Assembly (NCBI RefSeq): GCF_002165625.1
Contig: NZ_NGNS01000006.1
Span: 1-64,000, forward strand
DNA from: Neiella marina
Lineage (GTDB): Bacteria; Pseudomonadota; Gammaproteobacteria; Enterobacterales; Neiellaceae
Direction of reading: 5' to 3'
DNA length: 64,000 bases
The notes beneath the pieces were generated by a model, which saw only the letters and a program-made list of their open reading frames with translations, had not been told where the DNA came from and searched no databases. This document shows, piece after piece, positions 44,819-52,525 of the stretch (position 1 is the stretch's first letter; every line of letters begins with the position of its first letter). A program made the position numbers and the translations under genes.

Positions 44819-44965
44819 GTAAACAACTATATTGTTATAGGCTTGTACTTTGACCAGACCGTATAAAGAAAAAGTTAACAACTATATTTTGGGGTGGTGG
44901 TGGCGACCCTGTTAAGATCAATAGGTTACTCATTGTTTAGTTGTCAACTTTATTGTTCGCCAACA
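44819..44965 (-). repeat. Transposon left end with three TnsB-type sites
   Basis: On the minus strand, ACAATAAAGTTGACAAC (44940-44956), AAAATATAGTTGTTAAC (44874-44890) and ACAATATAGTTGTTTAC (44819-44835) match the right-end sites. They are separated by 66 and 55 bases, unlike the tight right-end array. This asymmetry is the same as in Tn7, where the left end has dispersed sites. The terminus is TGTTGGCGA read inward. There is no gene between hsdR and this end. Confidence 0.9.
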
Positions 44966-44970
44966 AGTTT
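44966..44970 (+). repeat. Target-site duplication, left copy (AGTTT)
   Basis: AGTTT directly follows the CCAACA terminus and equals 25066-25070 next to glmS. Fusing the two copies restores an uninterrupted glmS downstream region leading into the terminator at 45000. Confidence 0.95.
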
Positions 44971-44999
44971 TTATACTCGTCATCACTGATTTCACGATT

Positions 45000-45030
45000 A
45001 AAAAAGGCCACAATTTTTGTGGCCTTTTTT
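45000..45030 (+). terminator. glmS terminator, displaced by the transposon
   Basis: AAAAAAGGCCAC and GTGGCCTTTTTT pair around an AATTTT-type loop and end in a T run, a strong Rho-independent terminator. Without the transposon it would lie about 50 bases after the glmS stop codon. It is now about 20 kb away, just outside the left end. Confidence 0.88.
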
Positions 45031-45303
45031 CTTTGTCAACATAGTGCGCAATCCTCACCTTTTGCCGAGCCTGGTCGCTCGCAATTGAACCTAGCGAATT
45101 ATTCCGCACGACTCCCCAAAAGCATTAAAACCACAAATAACCATAAGTTGTGCGCAATTTTGCTACAAATAGCGACACGTTTGACCAATGTAACAACCCC
45201 GAAACAATCGTAAGAATAACGTCTTTCAAGTTACAAATTATCTCCGACTGTAACCGTGAGTTTTGATCAGCGGAACCCTTGAGTGTTTATGGTTATCGTT
45301 TAA

Positions 45304-45313
45304 TTGTTAACAA
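45304..45313 (+). promoter_or_regulatory. TTGTTAACAA palindrome, TonB receptor promoter
   Basis: A perfect 10-bp palindrome about 97 bases upstream of the receptor start codon. The core TGTTAACA recurs before the response regulator, GH86 and sulfatase genes, suggesting a shared operator of the agar/porphyran locus. Confidence 0.45.
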
Positions 45314-45380
45314 AATATCCATAAATTAACATTTTGCTTTCAACCCACTGAGGGCCACCGGAGCAAAATAGGGGGAAAAG

Positions 45381-45410
45381 ATGAAAAACTCAAATTGGAG
45401 AATACGTTAA
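45381..45410 (+). CDS. Possible 9-residue leader peptide
   Basis: ATG 45381 is preceded by AGGGGG at about 5-base spacing and opens a nine-codon frame (MKNSNWRIR) whose TAA stop overlaps the ATG of the TonB receptor (TAATG). A second SD (TTGGAGAA) lies inside the mini-frame and serves the receptor. This arrangement could couple translation of the receptor to the leader, or may be a chance frame. Confidence 0.35.
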   Translation: MKNSNWRIR

Positions 45411-48400
45411 TGTCTGGTACTGATACTAATTTCAAATTAAGTGCCTTGGCTTTAGCTGTTGTTTCCGCCATGTCATTCAATGCGGTAGCAGCGGAGCAAA
45501 ACCAAGACACCACAGTGGTTGCCGCTGAAGATAGTTCCGAAGCAGTTGAAGTCATTGAAGTAAAAGGCTTGCGTGGTGGCTTACTCAAGTCGATGAACAA
45601 CAAGCGCTTCAACTCAAACGTGAGTGACTCAATTAACGCCGAAGACGTTGGTAAAACCACCGACCAAAACATTGCCGATGCACTCGGCCGTATTACCGGT
45701 GTATCTGTGGTAACTAACGGCGGCAACGAAGGTTCTCAGGTAACCGTTCGAGGCGCGTCATCGAACCAAAACCAAATCACCCTGAATGGCCAGGTACTGA
45801 CCTCAACGGGCGACAGCCAGGCTGTCGATCTCAGCCTATATTCTGCCGACATTCTGTCAAAACTCGAAGTAGTGAAAACACCAAGTGCCGACCATGATGA
45901 AGGCTCACTTGGCGCGACCATTAACCTAACAACAGTGCGTCCTTTGGATGTTCAAAACGAGCGCATCAACGTTGTTGCCCAAGGCCGCTACAACGATTTC
46001 GCTGAAGAATATGATCATAAATTCCAACTATCTGGGGTCAAAAAATTCTTTGATGAGTCGTTTGGTATCGCGTTCACTTTCTATGACGAAACCAATAGCT
46101 ATCGCAAAGATCAATTCCGCGTCGGTCGTTACGAGGCATCGCCTGAAATCAGCATTGCCAGAGACACCGATGGTAACTTGATTAACAACGTTCGCGCTAT
46201 CGAGCCAAACAACTCGCACTACGAGGCTCACTTTAATGAAGACGACCGTTGGGGTGGCACCATTGGCTTGCAATATGCGCCATCTGACACCACCAATGTA
46301 ATGTTTGATGTCACGTACAGTAAGAAGAAGAACCGCCGCGAATACGACGGTATTAGCGTCAACCGTTCAACCTCGCCGAACATGATTGAAGGCGAGACCA
46401 CGTTGGCGAACCGCGAACCATCGCTGTTTACCGATCCGCAGGAAGATTGGTACGTCTACAACCCAGATACTTATACCTTGGTAAAACGTCTTGATCGCTT
46501 CACCAAAGGCGACATCTCGCGGTCCCAAGGCGGTACGGATGATGAAAACTACACCGCAAGCTTACGGTGGAACCAAGAGCTGACCGACACCTTGTATATG
46601 GATGCCGCAATCAGCATGTCGAAAAGTGAATCTGACACTGTGCCACTGGCTCTGTACACCAACATGCAGAACTACAGCCAAGTCAGCTCTGAGCTGTTGT
46701 TCGACAAAGGCCAGCAAGGCTTAATCACTGAATTGGTCGGCTACGATTGCACCACCGGCAAGTGCCGCTTGCAAGTCGGTGAGAGCTTCGCTGATTTGGG
46801 TGAAAACATCACCGCAGCCGATACCCCAGATGGTGAGTTGCCGTGGCGCGATAACGAGGTCAATACTGCATTTAACCCAGCAGACGCCAACACTTTCCAC
46901 CTTGGTTCGATTAGTCGTAACCAAAGCCACATCGAAGATGAAATCAAAACCTTTAAGTTAGATTTTGACTGGGATGTAGACGCCTATGGCGTGACTCAAA
47001 TCGAGTTTGGTACCAAAATTTCTCAACGTGAGAAGTATGTTGATCATCAGCAGTTTACTTACAATGCCAACACCAAGACTGAAGCTGTAGAAGATGAAAA
47101 CGGCGATCCGCTGGTACCGCCTTCCGGTCCACTGACCAATATCTTGGCGCCGATGATCTTGGACGAGAGCGGCATGCGCTACGACAACGTCATGGGCTCG
47201 CTTGGTATACCTCGCTCCAACGCAACGCAAAACTGGACCACCATTGATTTGGTCGAAGCTTACAACCTAGTCGTAGGCGACCCTGAGCTGTCTGAAACCG
47301 TCAACTCAACCAACACTCGCGAAACGGATATTGATACCAAAGCGTTTTACATCAAGGCGAACTTTGATTATCTCGATGGCGCGCTGACCGGTAACGTTGG
47401 TATGCGCATGGTCAAAACCGACGTTGATGCCAGAGGTTATTCCGGTGCCACATTTTACGACTTCCCTCAAAATGGTAACGAATCAGAGTTTGACTGGCTG
47501 ACCCTGCGCGATTTGCGCAACACCAGCTTGCCGGCTTGTTCACAACCATTCTTCGGCGATCCGGGCGAAACCACCTACTACGAGCAGAAGTTCCAACGTG
47601 TCGACGGACTTGGTTGGCGCACCACTCAAATGGTCGACAATGGCTTGGGCCAAATGGTTGAGGTGAGCAACCCAGATCCAAGCACCTGGACACGAATCGC
47701 TGATCAAGGCGCATGTCACGATCCAGCTTATGCTGAGTGGGCCGATTATCACTTCGGTGGCAATCAAGGCAATTACCCAGCAGGTTACACTCCACCGACA
47801 ATCAACTGGTACACCATGTGGCGTTATGCCGACGTCAGTACCAGTCGCGATCATGGTTGGGGCGATCCTGCAGCGACCACACCACACTATGGCTACACAG
47901 GTAACGGCACAACCGACGTTGGCCCTGAGTTCTACCAGCTTGGCGAAGTTGATAAAACCATCGCGTCGTATCCAAGTAAAGGCAGTCATAGCTACACCAA
48001 CTATCTGCCTAGTTTGAACCTGAACTACGCCTTTACTGATGATTTTATTGGTCGCTTTGCTGCCTCTAAGACCATGACACGGCCAGAAATTGATGAGTTG
48101 CGCGCCGGTTTAAGCCTCAATGAAATGTGGGCGACCTATTGGGGTGGCGGGCGTGAACGGATTAATCCGGGCACCATCAACATGTACAACACCAAGTTGG
48201 ATCCATTGGAGTCGAAAAACCTCGATGTGTCCTTGGAGTGGTACTTTAACGACGTATCGATGTTAAGCGTGGCATTCTTCTACAAAGACATGTCTAACTT
48301 CACCGATACCGAATCATTCCGCACCTACATCAAAGACGTGAGAGACGTTGACTCGATTGATCCGAACGACATTTTGCTCTCGCATGATCCAAGCTTAGAG

Positions 48401-49141
48401 GATGAAGGTCTATCAGGCTGTATGCCACTGCGTACTACGACCGACATCGCCTTCAACAAAAACGATCCATTAGTTGTTTCCGATGCGTGGTCTGATGTTT
48501 GTCACGAGTTCAACGTAAACCGCTTATTTAACGGTGATTCAGCCACTGTTAAAGGGATCGAAGTGGGCTACCAGCAAATGTATGACTTCTTGCCGGGCTA
48601 CTTCCTCAGCGGTTTAGGCTTATCCGCCAACTACACCTATCAGGATAGTGAGTACGATAAGCAGATCTCTGATGTAACTGGCAAATCAATGCCAAGCTAT
48701 CCAGTAGCCGACACCCCAGAGCATGCCTACAACGTGACGGGTTTCTGGGAGCAAGATGGCCACCAAATCCGCTTAAGTTTCCAAGGTCAAGATGACTCTT
48801 TGGTTGGTAAAGACTGGAACACTGGCCTTCGCGGCCGTACATACCAGCAAGGCTCGTTGTGGCGTGAAGGGCGTAACTCGCTCGACCTATCTGCCACTTG
48901 GCAAGCCAACGACTGGATGAGCCTGTCGTTCCAAGCAATCAACTTAACCGATTCAGAACACCGCACGTTCTGGACCAGCCGCGAATTAGAAGTGGTGCCG
49001 GTCCTCAATGAAGCCGGTGATGGTTATAGCTATGCCGCATTATTGGAATCAACACCAATGGATGGCGCCACCAAGTCGCGGACGATTACCCGCTACAAAG
49101 TGGGTACCACCTACCGCCTAGCATTGCGAGCAACCTTCTAA
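45410..49141 (+). CDS. Large TonB-dependent receptor, agar/porphyran locus
   Basis: A 1243-residue outer-membrane transporter. The signal peptide ends near FNAVAAEQ. The TonB box is probably in VEVIEVKG (about residue 45). The plug domain follows (about 60-170; DQNIADALGRITGVSVV, VTVRGASSNQNQITLNG). The beta-barrel runs to the C-terminal Phe (RLALRATF), as outer-membrane assembly requires. It belongs with the long TonB receptors that import sugar oligomers in marine gammaproteobacteria. ATG 45410 is chosen for its GGAG; an in-frame TTG at 45395 lies inside that SD. A surface lipoprotein gene follows 58 bases later. The oligosaccharide is inferred from the GH86 neighbour. Confidence 0.92.
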   Translation: MSGTDTNFKLSALALAVVSAMSFNAVAAEQNQDTTVVAAEDSSEAVEVIEVKGLRGGLLKSMNNKRFNSNVSDSINAEDVGKTTDQNIADALGRITGVSVVTNGGNEGSQVTVRGASSNQNQITLNGQVLTSTGDSQAVDLSLYSADILSKLEVVKTPSADHDEGSLGATINLTTVRPLDVQNERINVVAQGRYNDFAEEYDHKFQLSGVKKFFDESFGIAFTFYDETNSYRKDQFRVGRYEASPEISIARDTDGNLINNVRAIEPNNSHYEAHFNEDDRWGGTIGLQYAPSDTTNVMFDVTYSKKKNRREYDGISVNRSTSPNMIEGETTLANREPSLFTDPQEDWYVYNPDTYTLVKRLDRFTKGDISRSQGGTDDENYTASLRWNQELTDTLYMDAAISMSKSESDTVPLALYTNMQNYSQVSSELLFDKGQQGLITELVGYDCTTGKCRLQVGESFADLGENITAADTPDGELPWRDNEVNTAFNPADANTFHLGSISRNQSHIEDEIKTFKLDFDWDVDAYGVTQIEFGTKISQREKYVDHQQFTYNANTKTEAVEDENGDPLVPPSGPLTNILAPMILDESGMRYDNVMGSLGIPRSNATQNWTTIDLVEAYNLVVGDPELSETVNSTNTRETDIDTKAFYIKANFDYLDGALTGNVGMRMVKTDVDARGYSGATFYDFPQNGNESEFDWLTLRDLRNTSLPACSQPFFGDPGETTYYEQKFQRVDGLGWRTTQMVDNGLGQMVEVSNPDPSTWTRIADQGACHDPAYAEWADYHFGGNQGNYPAGYTPPTINWYTMWRYADVSTSRDHGWGDPAATTPHYGYTGNGTTDVGPEFYQLGEVDKTIASYPSKGSHSYTNYLPSLNLNYAFTDDFIGRFAASKTMTRPEIDELRAGLSLNEMWATYWGGGRERINPGTINMYNTKLDPLESKNLDVSLEWYFNDVSMLSVAFFYKDMSNFTDTESFRTYIKDVRDVDSIDPNDILLSHDPSLEDEGLSGCMPLRTTTDIAFNKNDPLVVSDAWSDVCHEFNVNRLFNGDSATVKGIEVGYQQMYDFLPGYFLSGLGLSANYTYQDSEYDKQISDVTGKSMPSYPVADTPEHAYNVTGFWEQDGHQIRLSFQGQDDSLVGKDWNTGLRGRTYQQGSLWREGRNSLDLSATWQANDWMSLSFQAINLTDSEHRTFWTSRELEVVPVLNEAGDGYSYAALLESTPMDGATKSRTITRYKVGTTYRLALRATF

Positions 49142-49199
49142 CTTGGATTCAGTAGGTGGACGAGCAATCGCGCCACCTACCAAACTTTGGTGTTTAAAG

Positions 49200-51401
49200 A
49201 TGATAAATACGAACAAAACATTGTTAGCGGCAATGATAGCCGCATCCCTAGTCGGCTGTGGCGGCAGTGGCAGTTCTGACCCACAGCTTCCGGATAGTGT
49301 GCCAACAGAAAATGTCGCACCACAGCATCCTGGTGATATTGCTATTGCGTTGTCAGAAAAAGGCATTGGCGATGACTCTCGATACTACTACTACCTCACC
49401 GGGCAAGTAGACGGCAGCAAGGCTGGCAATAACGGCGCCAACGGCGCTCTGGACGCCAATGGCGACCCATTACAAATCAAAAACGTTCGGATCACCCTTG
49501 ATGGCGAAACCATTGAGCATGATGGTGGCGACGGCATGCCGAACTTGATTATCGATGACGGTGCATTTGAATTAGCGAGCTCGCATTTTCGAGTGATGGT
49601 TCAACCACGTGTTTACATGGACGAACTGGTTAACGAGACCACTAAAACGCTTCAGATCACCTACGATGTTTCCGATGGTGAACTGGCTACAGAGCGCGTC
49701 ATGACTGTGGTGATCCAAGGTGCTGATGTACCCCCCCAGTTCCACGGTAATGTCGAACACACCATTACCAAAGACGCCGCCAATGCGCCGCAATCATTTG
49801 ATTTGCTTGAAGGCGTGACAGATGGCGATGGCGATGATTTATCTGCGGTCGACTTGATCCCTGCCGATGACAACTTGTTTAAAGATGCCGATGTTCACAG
49901 TGTTGACGGTGGCGACCTCATACTGGACTTGTCGTCTGTCAAAGACAGTATCCCATTTGGTGTATCAACGCCCTTGGTTTACAACTACAACGTCTTTGAT
50001 GGCCTAAGAAAAGTGCCTCGTCAGGTGGTCATCAATGTATTTGGTGTCGAAGACATTCCCGGCGCACCAGATGTCACCGAGTACGTTCTCAACAAGACGG
50101 TACAATCAACTGACGCCCTCACCCGTATTGACTTGCTTGAAGGCGTAAGCGATGCAGAAGGCGATGCCATCACCGCATTTGATGGTGACTTTGCTGCGGA
50201 GCAAGCCTACAAATATGGCTTTAGTTTTGAAGGCAATGAGCTAGTCGTTGACCCACATGCATTCTACACCTTAGCAGTGGGCGAGCAGCAAACCGTATCA
50301 ATGACGTACCGACTGAAAGACAGCAACGACATCGAGACCGATGGTTTCCGCACCGTCAATGTCACCGTTGTCGGAGCCGAGTCTAACTTGTTTGTTGATA
50401 CGTTTGACAACTACAACTTCGAGATGCCACTGGCACTGCCAATTCACTGTCCATGGGGTTGCGGTGCAGCACCTTACCAAACTGAGGGTGATGCAGCGAA
50501 CGGCAATGGCAGCATGTTGTTTGAAGGAAGTACGCTGCTGCGTTTGCCGAACGACAACCTGCCTGATATGAAGGTTGATACCAAGTACTACTTGGCATAC
50601 AACCTGAAAACTGGCGGCGCTGCGCCGATGACGGCGCTATCAACCATTGCTGGTAACCTGCCGGACATTGGTTACAAGTTCTGGTTTAGCCCTCGCCCAG
50701 CCTACAACAACGCGGGCGAATGGGATGAAGCCATCCTATATCTCGATACTGGAGAATTCGGTAACTATCAACTCCACGCGATGATCAACACCTATGGCGC
50801 CGAGAACATCAGCATGTTCTTGTTCAATGGTTCAGGTAATGACGACATTCCACCATTGGCAATGGATGATTACCGCATGGTGGAGTTTGGTCACATCGAC
50901 TCAGCCATACATGACATTGTGGCAGATGACGCCGGTACCTTTGAGGACCTGACCGCTGCTGTTTCCGTTGATGGTGGTAGCGCAACAGTCTCTGCTGATG
51001 CCGCCGCAAACGGCACCGCTGGTGGTTTGGCTGTTGATACCACAGGAGCAGCCGGACCAGTGGTTGTTAGCTTGCCAGTATCGATGGGAGCGGTGAAACC
51101 AGGCGCACGCTTTGCGGTATCGATGTCTGTGACCTACACCAACTTCAGCGACAACTATGCCAATGATGCATCAACGCCTGTTGGCGTGGCATTAGCCACC
51201 GCTTCTGGCGACACCATTAGCACTGTGGCGCAAACCTATGGTGGTTACACCATGGCGCCAACCGTGTTGTTGAATGAAGCGACGCAAGCCTCCAGCGAAG
51301 GTATTGACTGGGAAAATGAGACGGTCACCTTGGAGCTTAGCTTCACCGAGGCCAACGCTCAGTACAACATCGACAATGTTCGGGTGATTGAGATTCCATA
51401 G
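49200..51401 (+). CDS. Secreted lipoprotein of unknown function, TonB receptor partner
   Basis: A 733-residue lipoprotein with lipobox LVGC (Cys20) and a Gly-rich start, so probably outer-membrane. I recognise no catalytic motif. Two or three cadherin/Ig-like segments are visible (about 60-180, 185-300, 300-400), with the repeated phrase LLEGVTDGDGDDLSA and LLEGVSDAEGDAITA. Two beta-sandwich modules follow, resembling carbohydrate-binding domains (FVDTFDNYNFEMPL from about 400; the last about 590-733). ATG 49200 is chosen because the lipoprotein signal starts there. It shares a transcript with the TonB receptor and ends at a strong terminator, so a surface glycan-binding role like that of SusD is plausible but unproven. 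Confidence 0.78.
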   Translation: MINTNKTLLAAMIAASLVGCGGSGSSDPQLPDSVPTENVAPQHPGDIAIALSEKGIGDDSRYYYYLTGQVDGSKAGNNGANGALDANGDPLQIKNVRITLDGETIEHDGGDGMPNLIIDDGAFELASSHFRVMVQPRVYMDELVNETTKTLQITYDVSDGELATERVMTVVIQGADVPPQFHGNVEHTITKDAANAPQSFDLLEGVTDGDGDDLSAVDLIPADDNLFKDADVHSVDGGDLILDLSSVKDSIPFGVSTPLVYNYNVFDGLRKVPRQVVINVFGVEDIPGAPDVTEYVLNKTVQSTDALTRIDLLEGVSDAEGDAITAFDGDFAAEQAYKYGFSFEGNELVVDPHAFYTLAVGEQQTVSMTYRLKDSNDIETDGFRTVNVTVVGAESNLFVDTFDNYNFEMPLALPIHCPWGCGAAPYQTEGDAANGNGSMLFEGSTLLRLPNDNLPDMKVDTKYYLAYNLKTGGAAPMTALSTIAGNLPDIGYKFWFSPRPAYNNAGEWDEAILYLDTGEFGNYQLHAMINTYGAENISMFLFNGSGNDDIPPLAMDDYRMVEFGHIDSAIHDIVADDAGTFEDLTAAVSVDGGSATVSADAAANGTAGGLAVDTTGAAGPVVVSLPVSMGAVKPGARFAVSMSVTYTNFSDNYANDASTPVGVALATASGDTISTVAQTYGGYTMAPTVLLNEATQASSEGIDWENETVTLELSFTEANAQYNIDNVRVIEIP

Positions 51402-51449
51402 TCCATATCGCTAATTACAACAATATGCCTCCCCCAAGGCTACTTTATT

Positions 51450-51477
51450 GCCCCGCAAGGTCGCGGGGCTTTTTTTG
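51450..51477 (+). terminator. Terminator of the receptor-lipoprotein operon
   Basis: GCCCCGC (51450-51456) pairs with GCGGGGC (51463-51469) and is followed by seven or more T. It lies 48 bases after the lipoprotein stop codon and is a textbook Rho-independent terminator. Confidence 0.9.
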
Positions 51478-51568
51478 TGGCTGTTAAAACTCTAGTGATC
51501 TTAAGCACATTGCTAACATTTGAACGATTCAATGCCGAGTTTGGTGATCTACCGCGGAGAAAGAAAAC

Positions 51569-51576
51569 TGTTAACA
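51569..51576 (+). promoter_or_regulatory. TGTTAACA palindrome, response regulator promoter
   Basis: Eight-base palindrome 98 bases upstream of the response regulator start codon. It is followed at 51591-51600 by TAACGATTGA, which also occurs before the winged-HTH gene. It is one of four such palindromes in the locus. Confidence 0.4.
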
Positions 51577-51673
51577 ATGCAACAATATGGTAACGATTGA
51601 AGGAGTTCAGTGCCTAACGTGTTTGCCACAGTGGCGGACAAATCGTATGTAACAATGAATGATGGAGTTTGCG

Positions 51674-52426
51674 ATGTGCGACAAAAAAACAATACTCGTT
51701 GTCGATGCTGATAACGAGCACAATCAAGCGCTGCAATTGATGTTGGAAAACAATGGCTATCGGGTATTATCCGCGCACAATGGCCAACAAATGCAAGAGC
51801 TGGCTCGTCACTCACCACCAGACTTAATCATTCTAGATGTCATGTTACCGGGCGAAGATGGCTTTCAGGTATGCCGAGACGTGCGGAGCTTTCTATCTGT
51901 ACCGATCATTCTACTGGCCGCGAACTCCGATGAAATGGATAAAGTGATGGGGCTTGAAGCAGGGGCTGATGATTTTGTCGATAAACCCTACGGCAAAAGA
52001 GAGCTACTGGCCCGAATTCGGGTTCAGTTTCGGCGCAGCAGCCGTCAAGTGCCAACCAACCAACGCTACTATTCATTTCTTGACTGGCTAGTCGACACCC
52101 AAATGAGACGCTTGCAAAAAACGACCTCAGGGGAACTAGAGCCGATATCAAGCAATGAATACACCCTGCTACGAATATTTATCGACAACCCTTCTCGGGT
52201 GCTATCTCGCGATGACATTTCCGATTACATGCGTGGGCGTCAGGCGTTGCCAACAGAGAGAGGGCTTGATGTACTCATGAGCCGACTACGACAACGACTC
52301 GGCGATTGTGCTAAAAACCCTCGACTCATCAAAACGATTCGCGGGGCTGGCTATGTCTTTGTGGCAGAAGTATCAAAGCATAATGAGCTTGATGAAATCA
52401 CGGCTCCCCAGCTCAAGGCTGTTTAA
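51674..52426 (+). CDS. Orphan OmpR-family response regulator
   Basis: A 250-residue two-domain regulator. The receiver has the acidic pair near Asp11 and Asp13, the phosphoacceptor Asp55 (IILDVMLPGEDG) and Lys104 (DKPYGKREL). The usual switch Thr of an LTA motif is Ala82 (LLAANSD), so signalling may be atypical. The C-terminal winged helix (about 140-240) contains SSNEYTLLRIFIDNPSRVLSRDDI and KTIRGAGYVF. ATG 51674 is chosen because GGAG lies 6 bases upstream. No histidine kinase is nearby. The position inside the agar/porphyran locus suggests it regulates those genes. Confidence 0.9.
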   Translation: MCDKKTILVVDADNEHNQALQLMLENNGYRVLSAHNGQQMQELARHSPPDLIILDVMLPGEDGFQVCRDVRSFLSVPIILLAANSDEMDKVMGLEAGADDFVDKPYGKRELLARIRVQFRRSSRQVPTNQRYYSFLDWLVDTQMRRLQKTTSGELEPISSNEYTLLRIFIDNPSRVLSRDDISDYMRGRQALPTERGLDVLMSRLRQRLGDCAKNPRLIKTIRGAGYVFVAEVSKHNELDEITAPQLKAV

Positions 52427-52461
52427 CAATGTTATCGGTAACCATACCGTATTAGGCCGGT

Positions 52462-52482
52462 AGTCCCGCTCACTGCGGGACT
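52462..52482. terminator. Hairpin between convergent genes
   Basis: AGTCCCGC (52462-52469) pairs with GCGGGACT (52475-52482). It sits between the response regulator and the leftward DUF5060 gene and probably slows transcription from both sides. There is no clear T run on either strand. Confidence 0.5.
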
Positions 52483-52525
52483 CCACATTGGCGAACGGTG
52501 CTTAACGCACTCAATCTGCGTCCAA

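Larger units (their letters stand above)
25071..44965 (+). mobile_element. Complete Tn7-like transposon with defence cargo
   Basis: A 19,895-bp element inserted 25 bases after glmS. It begins TGTCGG and ends CCAACA (outer reverse complement TGTTGG) and is flanked by AGTTT on both sides. Each end has a TnsB-type site starting 9 bases in. The tns genes (A to E, in order, overlapping) read away from glmS, so the glmS-proximal end is the Tn7 right end, as in classical Tn7. The cargo between tnsE and the left end is an XRE/ImmA-PIN pair and a type I restriction operon carrying a RecQ-PRTase/DprA pair. All genes look intact. The element appears more AT-rich than its host flanks by eye. Confidence 0.96.
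44971..45380. other. Original glmS downstream region and TonB receptor promoter
   Basis: These 410 bases have no gene. They contain the displaced glmS terminator (45000-45030), then the presumed promoter and leader of the TonB receptor with a TTGTTAACAA palindrome at 45304-45313. A 90-codon frame starting at 44941 crosses the transposon end and the terminator and is not a gene. Confidence 0.7.

Noticed and set aside
25071-44965. Possibility that the Tn7-like element is a CRISPR-associated transposon
   Set aside because: No cas genes, no CRISPR repeats and no Cascade subunits are present. TnsA, TnsD and TnsE are full-length and the target is the classical attTn7.
44941-45213. 90-codon frame crossing the transposon left end
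   Set aside because: It starts within the end repeat and runs through the glmS terminator, so it is an accident of insertion.
47412-47989. Long minus-strand frames inside the TonB receptor gene
   Set aside because: These are shadow frames of a strongly coding plus strand, with Trp/Cys/Arg-rich translations and no domain.
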